Part shown: positions 1 to 7,624 of the stretch, one piece after another
Position numbering within the stretch: position 1 is the first letter of the stretch
Layout of the letters: each line of letters starts with the position of its first letter
Notes under the pieces: model-generated
The model's input: the letters and a program-made list of their open reading frames with translations, nothing else
The model's database searches: none
What the model was told of the DNA's origin: nothing
Translations under genes and position numbers: made by a program
NCBI RefSeq assembly: GCF_002091675.1
Contig: NZ_BDAE01000031.1
Location: 1 to 41,318 of the forward strand
Reading direction: 5' to 3'
DNA length: 41,318 nt
DNA from: Pseudomonas luteola NBRC 103146
Lineage (GTDB): Bacteria; Pseudomonadota; Gammaproteobacteria; Pseudomonadales; Pseudomonadaceae

Positions 1-5
1 AAATT

Positions 6-34
6 AAAAACACCGCCTTCTTGGCGGTGTTTTT
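6..34. terminator. Bidirectional Rho-independent terminator
   Basis: A perfect 12-bp stem with a 5-base loop is flanked by A and T runs, so it can work on both strands. It would end the minus-strand gene that stops at 86 and any plus-strand gene entering from the left. Confidence 0.85.
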
Positions 35-85
35 GTTTGTGCATCTTGTTTTTGATGAGGGCCTTTGTGACCCTCATCGCTTTAT

Positions 86-496
86 CTAATGAGTTTGTCC
101 GTTGTCTGGAAGCAGCATCAATTGCTTCTCTTGATTCCAGTCAAAGGGCTCTCCAGCAGCCTCTGCTTCGAAGCGGCGCTCATCCAGTGCCTGGTAGCGG
201 GCGATTTCCTCGTCAGGCATGAAGTGAAGACAATCTCCCCCAAAGAACCACAGCAGGTCCCTGGGTACCAGATGGGCAACCTGGGGATAGCGATGGAAAA
301 TCTGGCTGATCAGGTCCTGCCCTAGATAATGGTTTTCTTCCGGATGTTTGGGCAGCTCAGTCAAAAGCTCGTCGAAGCGGTCCAGGAATAGCCCGTGGTT
401 ATCTTCAGGAATCTGCTCTGACTCACCCAATGCGGCCAATATGGTCCGCAGGTGCGCCAAAAGCGCCATGTTGTGTTCCAAATAGTCAGTGGCCAT
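86..496 (-). CDS. Conserved small protein, probably PA2817 family
   Basis: This is a 136-residue cytoplasmic protein with no signal peptide or membrane segment. The N-terminal half is helical. The C-terminal half is rich in acidic and aromatic residues (RDLLWFFGGDC, then HFMPDEEIARY). I recognise it as a pseudomonad conserved protein, probably what is called the PA2817 family. No biochemical function is known to me. The frame stays open upstream to 691, but that extension is low in complexity and runs into the promoter side of yadG, so I chose the ATG at 496. A weak GGGAC lies just upstream. It is divergent from yadG and ends at the terminator at 6-34. Confidence 0.75.
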   Translation of the reverse strand: MATDYLEHNMALLAHLRTILAALGESEQIPEDNHGLFLDRFDELLTELPKHPEENHYLGQDLISQIFHRYPQVAHLVPRDLLWFFGGDCLHFMPDEEIARYQALDERRFEAEAAGEPFDWNQEKQLMLLPDNGQTH

Positions 497-659
497 GTGT
501 ATGTCCCATTCATATACAGTGGAGCAGTATAAAGGCGGATGGCCGGACTGTCTTTTCTCACCCGATTTGGAATGATGTGGGTTTACATTCGTCAAAGGTT
601 GTAAATCGGGTATTGCACCCTCATTTAGCCCCTCTAATTTTCTGAAATTTGTGAGCGAG

Positions 660-1592
660 ATGAACGAAGCTCTGTCCATACGGCAACTCACTAAAACCTA
701 CGGAAATGGTTTCCAGGCGCTCAAGGGGTTGGACCTTGATGTCAACGAAGGCGATTTTTTTGCGCTTCTCGGACCTAATGGTGCAGGAAAATCTACCACG
801 ATAGGCATTCTGTCCACGCTGGTGAATAAAAGCAGTGGTCAGGTTTCGGTCTTCGGGCACGATCTGGATCGTGATCCGGCAGGACTCAAGCGCTGTCTTG
901 GGGTTGTGCCCCAAGAGTTCAACTTCAATCAGTTTGAAAAGGCATTCGATATTCTGGTTACGCAGGCAGGCTATTACGGAATACCTGCTAGGCAGGCCAA
1001 GGAGCGTGCCGAGGAATACCTGACTCAGCTAGGGCTCTGGGACAAACGAGATACCCCGTCCCGTATGTTGTCTGGGGGGATGAAACGGCGTTTGATGATC
1101 GCCAGGGCGCTCATTCACAAGCCAAGGTTGCTCATACTGGACGAGCCTACTGCTGGTGTGGATATTGAATTGCGCCGTTCGATGTGGAGCTTTTTGACCA
1201 CTCTCAATCAGCAGGGTGCCAGCATCATTCTGACGACGCACTATCTGGAGGAAGCAGAACAGCTGTGCCGCAACATTGCCATTATTGACCATGGCACCAT
1301 TGTGGAAAACACCAGCATGCGTGAGCTTCTTCAGAAACTACATGTCGAGACATTCGTTCTTGATGTAAAGCAGGCGCTATCAGTTGCGCCCTCTCTTCAA
1401 GATTATCCGGTCAGGCTTATCACCAGTCACTCGCTTGAAGTGCAAGTCGACAAGAGTGTTGGAATCAATGGCCTGTTCACTCAGTTGAATGCTCAAGGCA
1501 TAGACGTCATCAGTATGCGCAACAAGGCTAACAGGCTTGAGGAGCTGTTCGTGTCGTTGGTAGAAAAGAACTTGGCAAAGGTGGCGAGATGA
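660..1592 (+). CDS. yadG: ABC-2 exporter ATP-binding protein YadG
   Basis: This is a 310-residue ATPase that drives the YadH permease in a two-gene ABC-2 exporter at the inner membrane. The substrate is unknown. Visible motifs are Walker A GPNGAGKST, signature LSGGMKRR, Walker B LLILDEPTAGVD and the H-loop TTHYLEEAE. The C-terminal part (NKANRLEELFVSL) also matches E. coli YadG closely. A GTG at 651 would add three residues. I prefer the ATG at 660 because the protein then aligns end to end with YadG. Its stop overlaps the start of yadH by 4 bases (ATGA), so the two are translationally coupled. Confidence 0.93.
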   Translation: MNEALSIRQLTKTYGNGFQALKGLDLDVNEGDFFALLGPNGAGKSTTIGILSTLVNKSSGQVSVFGHDLDRDPAGLKRCLGVVPQEFNFNQFEKAFDILVTQAGYYGIPARQAKERAEEYLTQLGLWDKRDTPSRMLSGGMKRRLMIARALIHKPRLLILDEPTAGVDIELRRSMWSFLTTLNQQGASIILTTHYLEEAEQLCRNIAIIDHGTIVENTSMRELLQKLHVETFVLDVKQALSVAPSLQDYPVRLITSHSLEVQVDKSVGINGLFTQLNAQGIDVISMRNKANRLEELFVSLVEKNLAKVAR

Positions 1593-2368
1593 AAACTGAA
1601 ATAAAAGCCAACCTTATTGCCTTGCAAACGATTGTCCATCGGGAGGTGCGACGCTTTACGCGTATTTGGCCGCAGACCTTGTTGCCTCCTGCGATCACTA
1701 TGGCCCTTTACTTCGTTATCTTCGGCAATCTGATCGGTAGCCGAATAGGAGGCATGGGCGGGTTCTCCTATATGGAATACATTGTGCCGGGCTTGATCAT
1801 GATGTCCGTTATTACTAATTCCTATAGCAATGTCGTATCAAGCTTTTTCAGTAGTAAATTTCAACGCTCTGTTGAAGAGTTGCTGGTCTCGCCTGTATCA
1901 CCTCATGTCATTCTTATTGGTTATGCGTGTGGCGGTATCCTGAGAGGGCTGGCAGTAGCGGCTATCGTTACGGTTCTTTCTTTATTTTTTACCCATGTAC
2001 AGGTGCATCATTTAGGAATCACGTTGCTTGTGATCATCCTGACTGCTGCCGTTTTTTCCTTGGGTGGTTTCATAAACGCGGTCTATGCCCGTAACTTTGA
2101 CGATATCTCTATAGTGCCCACGTTCATCCTGACGCCATTGACTTATCTTGGTGGGGTGTTCTATTCGATCGATCTGCTACCACCGTTCTGGCAGGGCATG
2201 TCGATGGCTAATCCCATCCTGCATATGGTCAATGCATTCCGCTATGGGATATTGGGCGTTTCAGATATCCAAATTGGTGTCGCGATTGGTCTTATGCTGA
2301 TTGCTGCCATTGTTCTCTATATATGCTGCATTCGTCTGCTGACGAGCGGGCGCGGCATGCGTCATTGA
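1589..2368 (+). CDS. yadH: ABC-2 exporter permease YadH
   Basis: This 259-residue permease has about six hydrophobic segments and the ABC2_membrane signature near residues 180-200 (FILTPLTYLGGVFYS). It matches E. coli YadH along its whole length, including GNLIGSRIG and VPGLIMMSVITN near the N-terminus. With YadG it forms an exporter that probably works as a dimer of each subunit, with an unknown substrate. The start codon sits in the ATGA overlap with yadG, so expression should be strictly coupled. Confidence 0.93.
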   Translation: MKTEIKANLIALQTIVHREVRRFTRIWPQTLLPPAITMALYFVIFGNLIGSRIGGMGGFSYMEYIVPGLIMMSVITNSYSNVVSSFFSSKFQRSVEELLVSPVSPHVILIGYACGGILRGLAVAAIVTVLSLFFTHVQVHHLGITLLVIILTAAVFSLGGFINAVYARNFDDISIVPTFILTPLTYLGGVFYSIDLLPPFWQGMSMANPILHMVNAFRYGILGVSDIQIGVAIGLMLIAAIVLYICCIRLLTSGRGMRH

Positions 2369-2379
2369 TATATTGAGGA

Positions 2380-2409
2380 CGCTATGGCGAGAGTACATCT
2401 GGCATAGCG
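2380..2409 (+). promoter_or_regulatory. queF leader: hairpin with a 7-codon mini-ORF
   Basis: The 65-base gap between yadH and queF contains a 7-bp inverted repeat (CGCTATG/CATAGCG, 16-base loop). The ATG inside it (2384) opens a seven-codon frame, MARVHLA, that stops at 2407. GAGGA at 2375-2379 sits where a ribosome site would be. I see no U-tract, and no clear preQ1-riboswitch pseudoknot. A regulatory role is a guess. Confidence 0.25.
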
Positions 2410-2433
2410 CGCCTCGGATTCTTGAGAAATTCT

Positions 2434-3267
2434 ATGCAAACTGTCGATCATTCTCCGCTCGGTAAAACGAGCGAGTACGTGGATATCTATACGCCTTCGT
2501 TGCTGTATCCCATACCGCGTAGCCCTAAATGGACCGAATTGGGGCTTACAAGAGAAACGTTACCTTACTGCGGTATGGATATATGGACGTGTTATGAGTT
2601 GTCCTGGCTGAACTCAAAAGGTAAGCCTGTCGCTGCTATTGCCGAGTTCTCCATACCGGCCAACTCGCCAAATATCATCGAATCCAAATCATTCAAGCTG
2701 TATCTGAACTCACTCAATCAGACAACATTCGAAAGTCCTGAGGCGCTCACTGAGGTTTTAACAAGGGATCTGTCTCAGGCAGCAGGAGACCACGTTGGGG
2801 TTTTGGTAAAGCCAATAGATTTAGTAGCCAGGGAAGGGTTTGTTACGCCCCCCGGAAGCTGTATTGATGAGCTGGATATTGAGGTACAGCACTACGATGT
2901 GCCTAGACCGGATTTATTAAAAGCCTTACCTGGTCAGCTTGTGAGGGAGTCGCTTTATAGTCATCTGCTTCGCTCCAATTGCCCGGTTACGGGGCAGCCG
3001 GACTGGGGAAGCGTCGTGATTGAGTATGAGGGCAGAACAGTGCTTGATCGGGCGTCATTGCTCGCTTACATCATCTCCTTCAGGCGCCATGCAGATTTTC
3101 ATGAGCAGTGCGTCGAGCGCATGTTTCTTGATCTGCGTAGCGTGCTGGAGCCGGAATCGCTTACTGTTTATGCGCGGTATGTGCGGCGGGGAGGGCTTGA
3201 TATCAATCCTTATCGAAGCACTCATGCCGCACATCTGCCGGTAGCAGGGCGCTTGGCCCGTCAGTGA
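2434..3267 (+). CDS. queF: NADPH-dependent 7-cyano-7-deazaguanine reductase
   Basis: QueF reduces the nitrile preQ0 to the amine preQ1 using NADPH, a step in making queuosine for tRNA wobble positions. This is the long two-domain type (277 residues; E. coli has 282). The NADPH-binding motif [11 protein letters not shown] is at about residues 83-93. The catalytic Cys is C183 in [13 protein letters not shown], with the general acid D190 seven residues later. The frame is open from a TTG at 2422, but the ATG at 2434 has a GAG element 7 bases upstream and matches family starts. It converges on a DUF4404 gene only two bases after its stop. Confidence 0.95.
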   Translation: MQTVDHSPLGKTSEYVDIYTPSLLYPIPRSPKWTELGLTRETLPYCGMDIWTCYELSWLNSKGKPVAAIAEFSIPANSPNIIESKSFKLYLNSLNQTTFESPEALTEVLTRDLSQAAGDHVGVLVKPIDLVAREGFVTPPGSCIDELDIEVQHYDVPRPDLLKALPGQLVRESLYSHLLRSNCPVTGQPDWGSVVIEYEGRTVLDRASLLAYIISFRRHADFHEQCVERMFLDLRSVLEPESLTVYARYVRRGGLDINPYRSTHAAHLPVAGRLARQ

Positions 3268-3269
3268 TG

Positions 3270-3536
3270 TCAGATACCCATGCTCGCAAGGCTCTGCATG
3301 ATCGAGCGGAGGGTGTTCGCTACTCTGGGGTGGCTGACTTCAAACCGCTCGACTGCCAGATTTACGCCATCGACGAGATTGGAATCCGGCTTGGTCGAGT
3401 CTTCGTGAGCAAGCTGCAGTTCTATATCCCTGATTAACAGTTCTAGCGAGGCGCGATCTTCCTCGCTTTCAGGAGGGCTTGTCTTGAGCTGGTGCTGTAG
3501 TTCGATCAGCTCCTGTTGCAGGCGAGAGGCGGGCAT
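3270..3536 (-). CDS. DUF4404 family protein
   Basis: An 88-residue, mostly helical, highly charged cytoplasmic protein. The N-terminal half reads as a heptad-like amphipathic helix (LQQELIELQHQLK), and the C-terminal half carries VERFEVSHPRVANTLRSIMQSL, which I recognise as typical of DUF4404. No function is known to me. A strong ribosome site, AAGGAGA, lies a few bases before the start. It converges tail to tail on queF with a 2-base gap and no visible terminator between them. Confidence 0.85.
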   Translation of the reverse strand: MPASRLQQELIELQHQLKTSPPESEEDRASLELLIRDIELQLAHEDSTKPDSNLVDGVNLAVERFEVSHPRVANTLRSIMQSLASMGI

Positions 3537-3641
3537 ACGTTTTCTCCTTTTGAAGCGTACCCACCTGTAGACCTAATTGAGTGATCAAAGGTCAATAAGG
3601 CAAGTTGTTTCATCCGTAACCAATTGCAAAGACATCGCGGT

Positions 3642-3647
3642 TATAAT
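3642..3647 (+). promoter_or_regulatory. Putative -10 box of the mlaA promoter
   Basis: A perfect TATAAT lies about 50 bases before the mlaA start. The best -35 candidates are poor: TAACCA at 19-base spacing, or TTGCAA at only 12. The assignment rests on the -10 box alone. Confidence 0.4.
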
Positions 3648-3694
3648 TTTGCCACTCTGCCAGTAAGACTGGACAAACTCATCAGGAGAATATG

Positions 3695-4399
3695 ATGCCG
3701 TTTAACAAAGGAGCATGGAGTACCCGTATTGGCGGCATTGCCTTTGGCGCAATGTTGACTGTCGCGAGTACCGCTGTGTTGGCTGCCTCGGAAGATGATC
3801 CATGGGAAGGGGTCAACCGAGGTATTTTCCGTTTTAATGACACGCTTGATACCTATGCGCTGAAGCCTATCGCGCAGGGTTATAACAAGATCACACCTGA
3901 CGTCGTGCAAACGGGAGTCAGTAATGTTTTTCGTAACATTGGTGATGTTGGCAATTTAGCTAATGACGTTTTGCAGGCAAAACCGTATGCCGCTGGTGTA
4001 GATACCGCACGTTTGCTCATGAACACCACGCTGGGTGTATTGGGTATATTTGATGTGGCGACTCATGCGGGACTGACGAGAAATGACGAAGACTTCGGTC
4101 AGACATTAGGTCATTGGGGCGTTGGTAGCGGCCCGTATGTCGTCTTGCCTTTCCTGGGTCCCAGCACAGTACGTGATGGACTAGGCCGAATTCCTGATTC
4201 CTATGCCTCGCCATACCCCTATATGGGTGATGTGGCGGCGAGGAATTCGGCATTTGCGCTGAGTGTAGTAGATACACGCGCTAACCTGCTTGATGCCGAG
4301 AAAATGATTACAGGCGACAAGTACATCTTTATCCGTAACGCTTACTTACAAAGTCGCGAATACAAGATTAAAGACGGTAACGTGGTAGACGACTTTTAA
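3695..4399 (+). CDS. mlaA: MlaA/VacJ outer-membrane lipid asymmetry protein
   Basis: MlaA removes mislocalised phospholipids from the outer leaflet of the outer membrane and passes them to periplasmic MlaC. The 234-residue protein has the family landmarks DPWEGVNRGIFRFND (about residues 35-49), the LLMNTTLGVLG helix, TLGHWGVGSGPYVVLPFLGPS and a C-terminal DTRANLLDAE. An N-terminal signal peptide ends near AVLA|AS. Unlike E. coli MlaA there is no lipobox, and the protein has no cysteine at all, so it should be cut by signal peptidase I and not lipidated. Tandem ATGs occur at 3692 and 3695. The second has the better 6-base spacing from AGGAG. The rest of the Mla system is not nearby. Confidence 0.92.
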   Translation: MPFNKGAWSTRIGGIAFGAMLTVASTAVLAASEDDPWEGVNRGIFRFNDTLDTYALKPIAQGYNKITPDVVQTGVSNVFRNIGDVGNLANDVLQAKPYAAGVDTARLLMNTTLGVLGIFDVATHAGLTRNDEDFGQTLGHWGVGSGPYVVLPFLGPSTVRDGLGRIPDSYASPYPYMGDVAARNSAFALSVVDTRANLLDAEKMITGDKYIFIRNAYLQSREYKIKDGNVVDDF

Positions 4400-4406
4400 G
4401 AGGACT

Positions 4407-4443
4407 CATCACGTCAGGCAGCAGGTCTCTGCTTGACGTGATG
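4407..4443. repeat. Strong inverted repeat at the mlaA/PilZ convergent junction
   Basis: A 15-bp stem with one G-U pair and a 7-base loop lies eight bases after the mlaA stop and 12 bases beyond the PilZ stop. No T-run follows on either strand, so it is not a standard intrinsic terminator. It may protect mRNA 3' ends or act together with Rho. Confidence 0.65.
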
Positions 4444-4455
4444 CTGATCTGTGAT

Positions 4456-4755
4456 CTAATTCATGGAAAGGATGCTGAGTCCTAGCAGTTGACTGCCTTG
4501 TTCCAAAGATGTGACGCGAATCACTTCGGCTTCGGCTTCTAGCCCTTGTAGCTCCGGGTGTTCAGAGGGGATCACTACGATCACTTTGTCTCCTTCCTTG
4601 ACGTGACTCTTAGCTTCGATCTGAAGCCCTGTGCTCGACAAATCACGGCAAATTGCGTCTATTTCTTCGCCATTTGTCCGAAGAATAGCCTTGGAATCAA
4701 TCTGCATTCTAATAAAGTCGCGCTTTTCGCTGTACGAACGATCGCTTAAGCTCAT
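4456..4755 (-). CDS. PilZ domain protein
   Basis: A 99-residue single-domain PilZ protein, expected to bind cyclic di-GMP. Both binding signatures are present: the RxxxR motif as KRDFIR near residue 12, and the (D/N)xSxxG motif as DLSSTG near residue 40. The rest fits a six-stranded barrel. There is no extra effector domain, so it probably acts through a protein partner that cannot be told from sequence. The frame is open to 4818, but the ATG at 4755 gives the usual PilZ length. It converges on mlaA, and rssB lies on the opposite strand upstream. Confidence 0.88.
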   Translation of the reverse strand: MSLSDRSYSEKRDFIRMQIDSKAILRTNGEEIDAICRDLSSTGLQIEAKSHVKEGDKVIVVIPSEHPELQGLEAEAEVIRVTSLEQGSQLLGLSILSMN

Positions 4756-4964
4756 TGGAACAAGTCTCTCAATAAAGGTACTTCGCAAGTAAACGAAACC
4801 ATATAGCCTTAGCCTCAAGGCCTTGTAAAGCTAGCCTCAGCCGTTTGGATAGAAGGGGCGCTTGAACGGCTCGGCTGATGGGAGTAGTGTCTGCGCCGTA
4901 TTAAAAATAGTACCTATTGCGTGCACCCTGGCCTGATCCAAAAGACCACCTCATAGGGATACGC

Positions 4965-4976
4965 ATGCCTGGATAG
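4965..4976 (+). promoter_or_regulatory. Three-codon mini-ORF directly upstream of rssB
   Basis: The best Shine-Dalgarno match here, AGGGA at 4955-4959, is placed for an ATG at 4965, which encodes Met-Pro-Gly and then stops at TAG. The rssB ATG at 4980 follows after three bases and has no good site of its own. This arrangement would allow translational coupling by reinitiation. It could also be chance. Confidence 0.3.
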
Positions 4977-4979
4977 TTT

Positions 4980-6164
4980 ATGCCTAATCCCAGCGCCACA
5001 CTTTTGATTATCGATGATGATGAGGTTGTACGCCTGAGTCTGGCGGACTATCTCGAAGATAGCGGCTTTACGGTCTTACAGGCTTCGAACGGCATGCAGG
5101 GTTTGCAAGTCTTCGAGCGTGAGCAGCCGGATCTCATTATCTGCGACCTTAGAATGCCTCAGCTGGATGGGCTTTCCTTGTTACGGCGCATTTCGGAAAT
5201 GTCGCTCGATACGCCTGTCATAGTCCTCTCGGGCGCAGGGGTAATGAGTGATGTTGTCGAGGCGCTGAGATTGGGCGCGGCCGACTATCTCATCAAGCCT
5301 CTTGAGGATCTGGCTGTTCTAGAACATTCGGTTATTCGGGCGCTCGACCGTGCAAGGCTTCGCCTTGAAAATGATCGTTATCGCATCAAACTGGAAAATG
5401 CCAATCGAGAGCTTCAGGCGAGCCTGAGTCTTTTACAGGAGGACCAGAATGCCGGCCGGCAAGTGCAAATGAATATGCTGCCGGTAACACCCTGGGAAAC
5501 CAATGGTTTGAATTTTGCTCACCAGATCATTCCATCTTTGTATCTCTCTGGTGATTTCGTCGATTATTTTCGCGTTGATGAGCACCGTATCGCTTTTTAT
5601 CTGGCAGATGTTTCCGGACATGGAGCGTCGTCAGCGTTTGTAACGGTGTTGCTCAAGTTTATGACGACGCGGCTGTTGTATGAATCTCGTCGTAATGGCA
5701 CTCTGCCTGAGTTCAGGCCTTCCGATGTGCTGGGGCATATCAATCGTGGCTTGCTGAACTGTAAGCTGGGCAAACACGTTACCATGTTGGGTGGCGTGAT
5801 CGATGAAGACAGTGGTGTACTTACTTACAGTATTGGTGGGCACTTGCCGCTTCCTGTGTTGCACACTGCAGAAGAGACACGCTTTTTGCAGGGGAAGGGG
5901 TTTCCGGTTGGCCTTTTTGAAGAGGCCAGCTATTCAGACCATACTTTGGAGTTACCCGCCAGTTTCAGCCTTGCGCTGTTTTCCGATGGGATTTTTGATT
6001 TATTGCCTGGAGAGAACTTGAAAGCGAAAGAGGCTTCTTTACCTGAACAGGTCCGCCTGGCCAATGGGACGCTAGGTGGGATTTCGAAACAGCTTGGACT
6101 GGCCAACTTGGGCGAGATGCCGGATGATATCGCCATGCTGGTGTTAAGCAGGAACCTTGCATGA
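4980..6164 (+). CDS. rssB: Response regulator with PP2C phosphatase output (RssB)
   Basis: A 394-residue protein with a receiver domain (about 1-125), a coiled linker (about 125-165) and a SpoIIE/RsbU-type PP2C phosphatase (about 175-390). Receiver residues include the DDD acidic pocket, phospho-acceptor D56 in ICDLRMP and K106 in DYLIKP. The phosphatase keeps its metal-binding motifs: SGDFVDYF, LADVSGHGASSAF, LFSDGIFDL and MPDDIAML. In Pseudomonas this protein is the RssB counterpart. E. coli RssB delivers sigma-S (RpoS) to ClpXP but has a degenerate phosphatase domain. The neighbouring STAS protein overlaps by 4 bases, so a phosphorylation-controlled partner switch is the likely mechanism. 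Confidence 0.88.
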   Translation: MPNPSATLLIIDDDEVVRLSLADYLEDSGFTVLQASNGMQGLQVFEREQPDLIICDLRMPQLDGLSLLRRISEMSLDTPVIVLSGAGVMSDVVEALRLGAADYLIKPLEDLAVLEHSVIRALDRARLRLENDRYRIKLENANRELQASLSLLQEDQNAGRQVQMNMLPVTPWETNGLNFAHQIIPSLYLSGDFVDYFRVDEHRIAFYLADVSGHGASSAFVTVLLKFMTTRLLYESRRNGTLPEFRPSDVLGHINRGLLNCKLGKHVTMLGGVIDEDSGVLTYSIGGHLPLPVLHTAEETRFLQGKGFPVGLFEEASYSDHTLELPASFSLALFSDGIFDLLPGENLKAKEASLPEQVRLANGTLGGISKQLGLANLGEMPDDIAMLVLSRNLA

Positions 6165-6643
6165 GTACCGGTAAAATCCAGTTCGCTGAAATGAATGGCA
6201 CCTTTGTGCTCAAATTCATCGGCGAGGTGCGCTTGACATTATGCTCGGCGCTGGATGCCACTATTGAACAGATCTTTTCTGCGTTGAATTTCTCATCAAT
6301 CGTAATCGATCTGATCGACACTAAAAGTATCGATAGTACGACGCTAGGCTTATTGGCAAAGCTCTCTATTCTTTCACGTCAAAAGATTGGCCTATTGCCA
6401 ACATTGGTCACCACCAATCCAGATATCACACGATTGTTGGATTCGATGGGTTTTGATCAGGTATTCAATATCGTGAATCAGCCCGTGCCATGTTCGGACT
6501 GTCTGCATGACCTCCCCCCGCAGGATGAGTCTGAGGAAGTCGTCAGGGATAAGGTGCTAGAGGCTCATCGTATACTGATGAGTTTGAATGAATCCAATCG
6601 TGAAGCATTCAAGGATCTGGTCAATGCTTTAGAAAAGCATTGA
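6161..6643 (+). CDS. rssC: STAS-domain anti-sigma antagonist (RssC-like)
   Basis: A 160-residue protein with one STAS domain (about 1-105) and a charged helical tail. The segment IDTKSIDSTTLGLLAKL is at the position of the SpoIIAA phosphorylation loop, with Ser/Thr after an Asp as in anti-anti-sigma factors. The likely substrate relation is that the RssB PP2C domain removes phosphate from this protein, which then binds or releases a partner. No switch kinase is encoded nearby. Its start overlaps the rssB stop (ATGA). A long hairpin covers its stop codon. Confidence 0.82.
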   Translation: MSTGKIQFAEMNGTFVLKFIGEVRLTLCSALDATIEQIFSALNFSSIVIDLIDTKSIDSTTLGLLAKLSILSRQKIGLLPTLVTTNPDITRLLDSMGFDQVFNIVNQPVPCSDCLHDLPPQDESEEVVRDKVLEAHRILMSLNESNREAFKDLVNALEKH

Positions 6644-6647
6644 CCAG
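6617..6647. repeat. 14-bp perfect inverted repeat over the rssC stop codon
   Basis: A perfect 14-bp stem with a 3-base loop spans the last codons and the TGA of rssC, and lies nine bases beyond the tal stop on the other strand. No T-run follows on either strand. It lies within coding sequence, which is unusual for a terminator. Confidence 0.7.
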
Positions 6648-6655
6648 GGCAGGCA

Positions 6656-7579
6656 TTACTTCTTGGCGCTAATCAGGCCTTCCAGTTTTTCCTGATCACG
6701 AGCGAATTGGCGGATGCCTTCCGCCAGTTTCTCGGTGGCCATGGCGTCTTCATTCAAAGACCAGCGGAAAGCACTTTCGTTAAGGGAATGCAACGGCTCG
6801 GCTGTGCCGCCTGCTACCAGGTTACGCTCAAGCGTGCCTTCATCTTCAGACAGGCTCTGCAGTAGCTCTGGGCTGATCGTCAAGCGATCACATCCTGCCA
6901 GTTGTTCGATTTGGTTGAGGTTACGGAAGCTTGCACCCATCACCACGGTTTCGAACTTGTTGGCTTTGTAGTACTGATAAATACGGGAAACTGACTGTAC
7001 GCCTGGGTCTTCCTTTCCAGTAAAGTCACGGCCTTCGGCTTTCTTGTACCAGTCGTAGATACGACCAACGAATGGAGAGATCAGGAAAACGCCAGCATCA
7101 GCGCAAGCTGCCGCCTGGGCAAAGGAAAAGAGCAAAGTCAGATTAGTTTGAATACCATCTTTTTCGAGCTTTTCAGCAGCGCGAATGCCTTCCCATGTGG
7201 AGGCAATTTTGATGAGTACTCGGTCTTTGCTGATTCCGGCTTTCTCGTACAGGTCGATCAAGCGCTCTGCGCGGCTCAGGGTTGCATTTGTATCAAATGA
7301 AAGCCTGGCATCGACTTCAGTCGAAATGCGACCCGGAATGACATTAAGAATTTCCTTGCCAACAGCAACCGCAAACTTGTCGCAAGCCAGGCCGATATCG
7401 TCACCCGTATCGTTGAGAGCGTCGCCTAGCAGTTGAGCGTAGCGGGGCAATGCTGCCGCTTTCAGCAGAAGGGAAGGGTTGGTCGTAGCATCGACAGGCT
7501 TCAGACGCGTGATAGCGTCCAGATCACCTGTATCGGCTACTACTGTAGTGTATTGCTTGAGTTGCTCTAGCTTGTTCAT
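6656..7579 (-). CDS. tal: Transaldolase
   Basis: Transaldolase moves a dihydroxyacetone unit between sedoheptulose-7-phosphate and glyceraldehyde-3-phosphate in the non-oxidative pentose phosphate pathway. The 307-residue protein is of the TalB type. It carries VADTGD with D17, the [10 protein letters not shown] signature near residue 31, and the Schiff-base lysine K124 in [13 protein letters not shown]. It is slightly shorter than E. coli TalB (317). GAGGAT lies upstream of the ATG. It follows dusA by 45 bases on the same strand, so the two probably share a transcript. Confidence 0.96.
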   Translation of the reverse strand: MNKLEQLKQYTTVVADTGDLDAITRLKPVDATTNPSLLLKAAALPRYAQLLGDALNDTGDDIGLACDKFAVAVGKEILNVIPGRISTEVDARLSFDTNATLSRAERLIDLYEKAGISKDRVLIKIASTWEGIRAAEKLEKDGIQTNLTLLFSFAQAAACADAGVFLISPFVGRIYDWYKKAEGRDFTGKEDPGVQSVSRIYQYYKANKFETVVMGASFRNLNQIEQLAGCDRLTISPELLQSLSEDEGTLERNLVAGGTAEPLHSLNESAFRWSLNEDAMATEKLAEGIRQFARDQEKLEGLISAKK

Positions 7580-7624
7580 GCTTGCTATCGATCCTCACGT
7601 AGTGATTAGAGTGTTTGACCAGAT

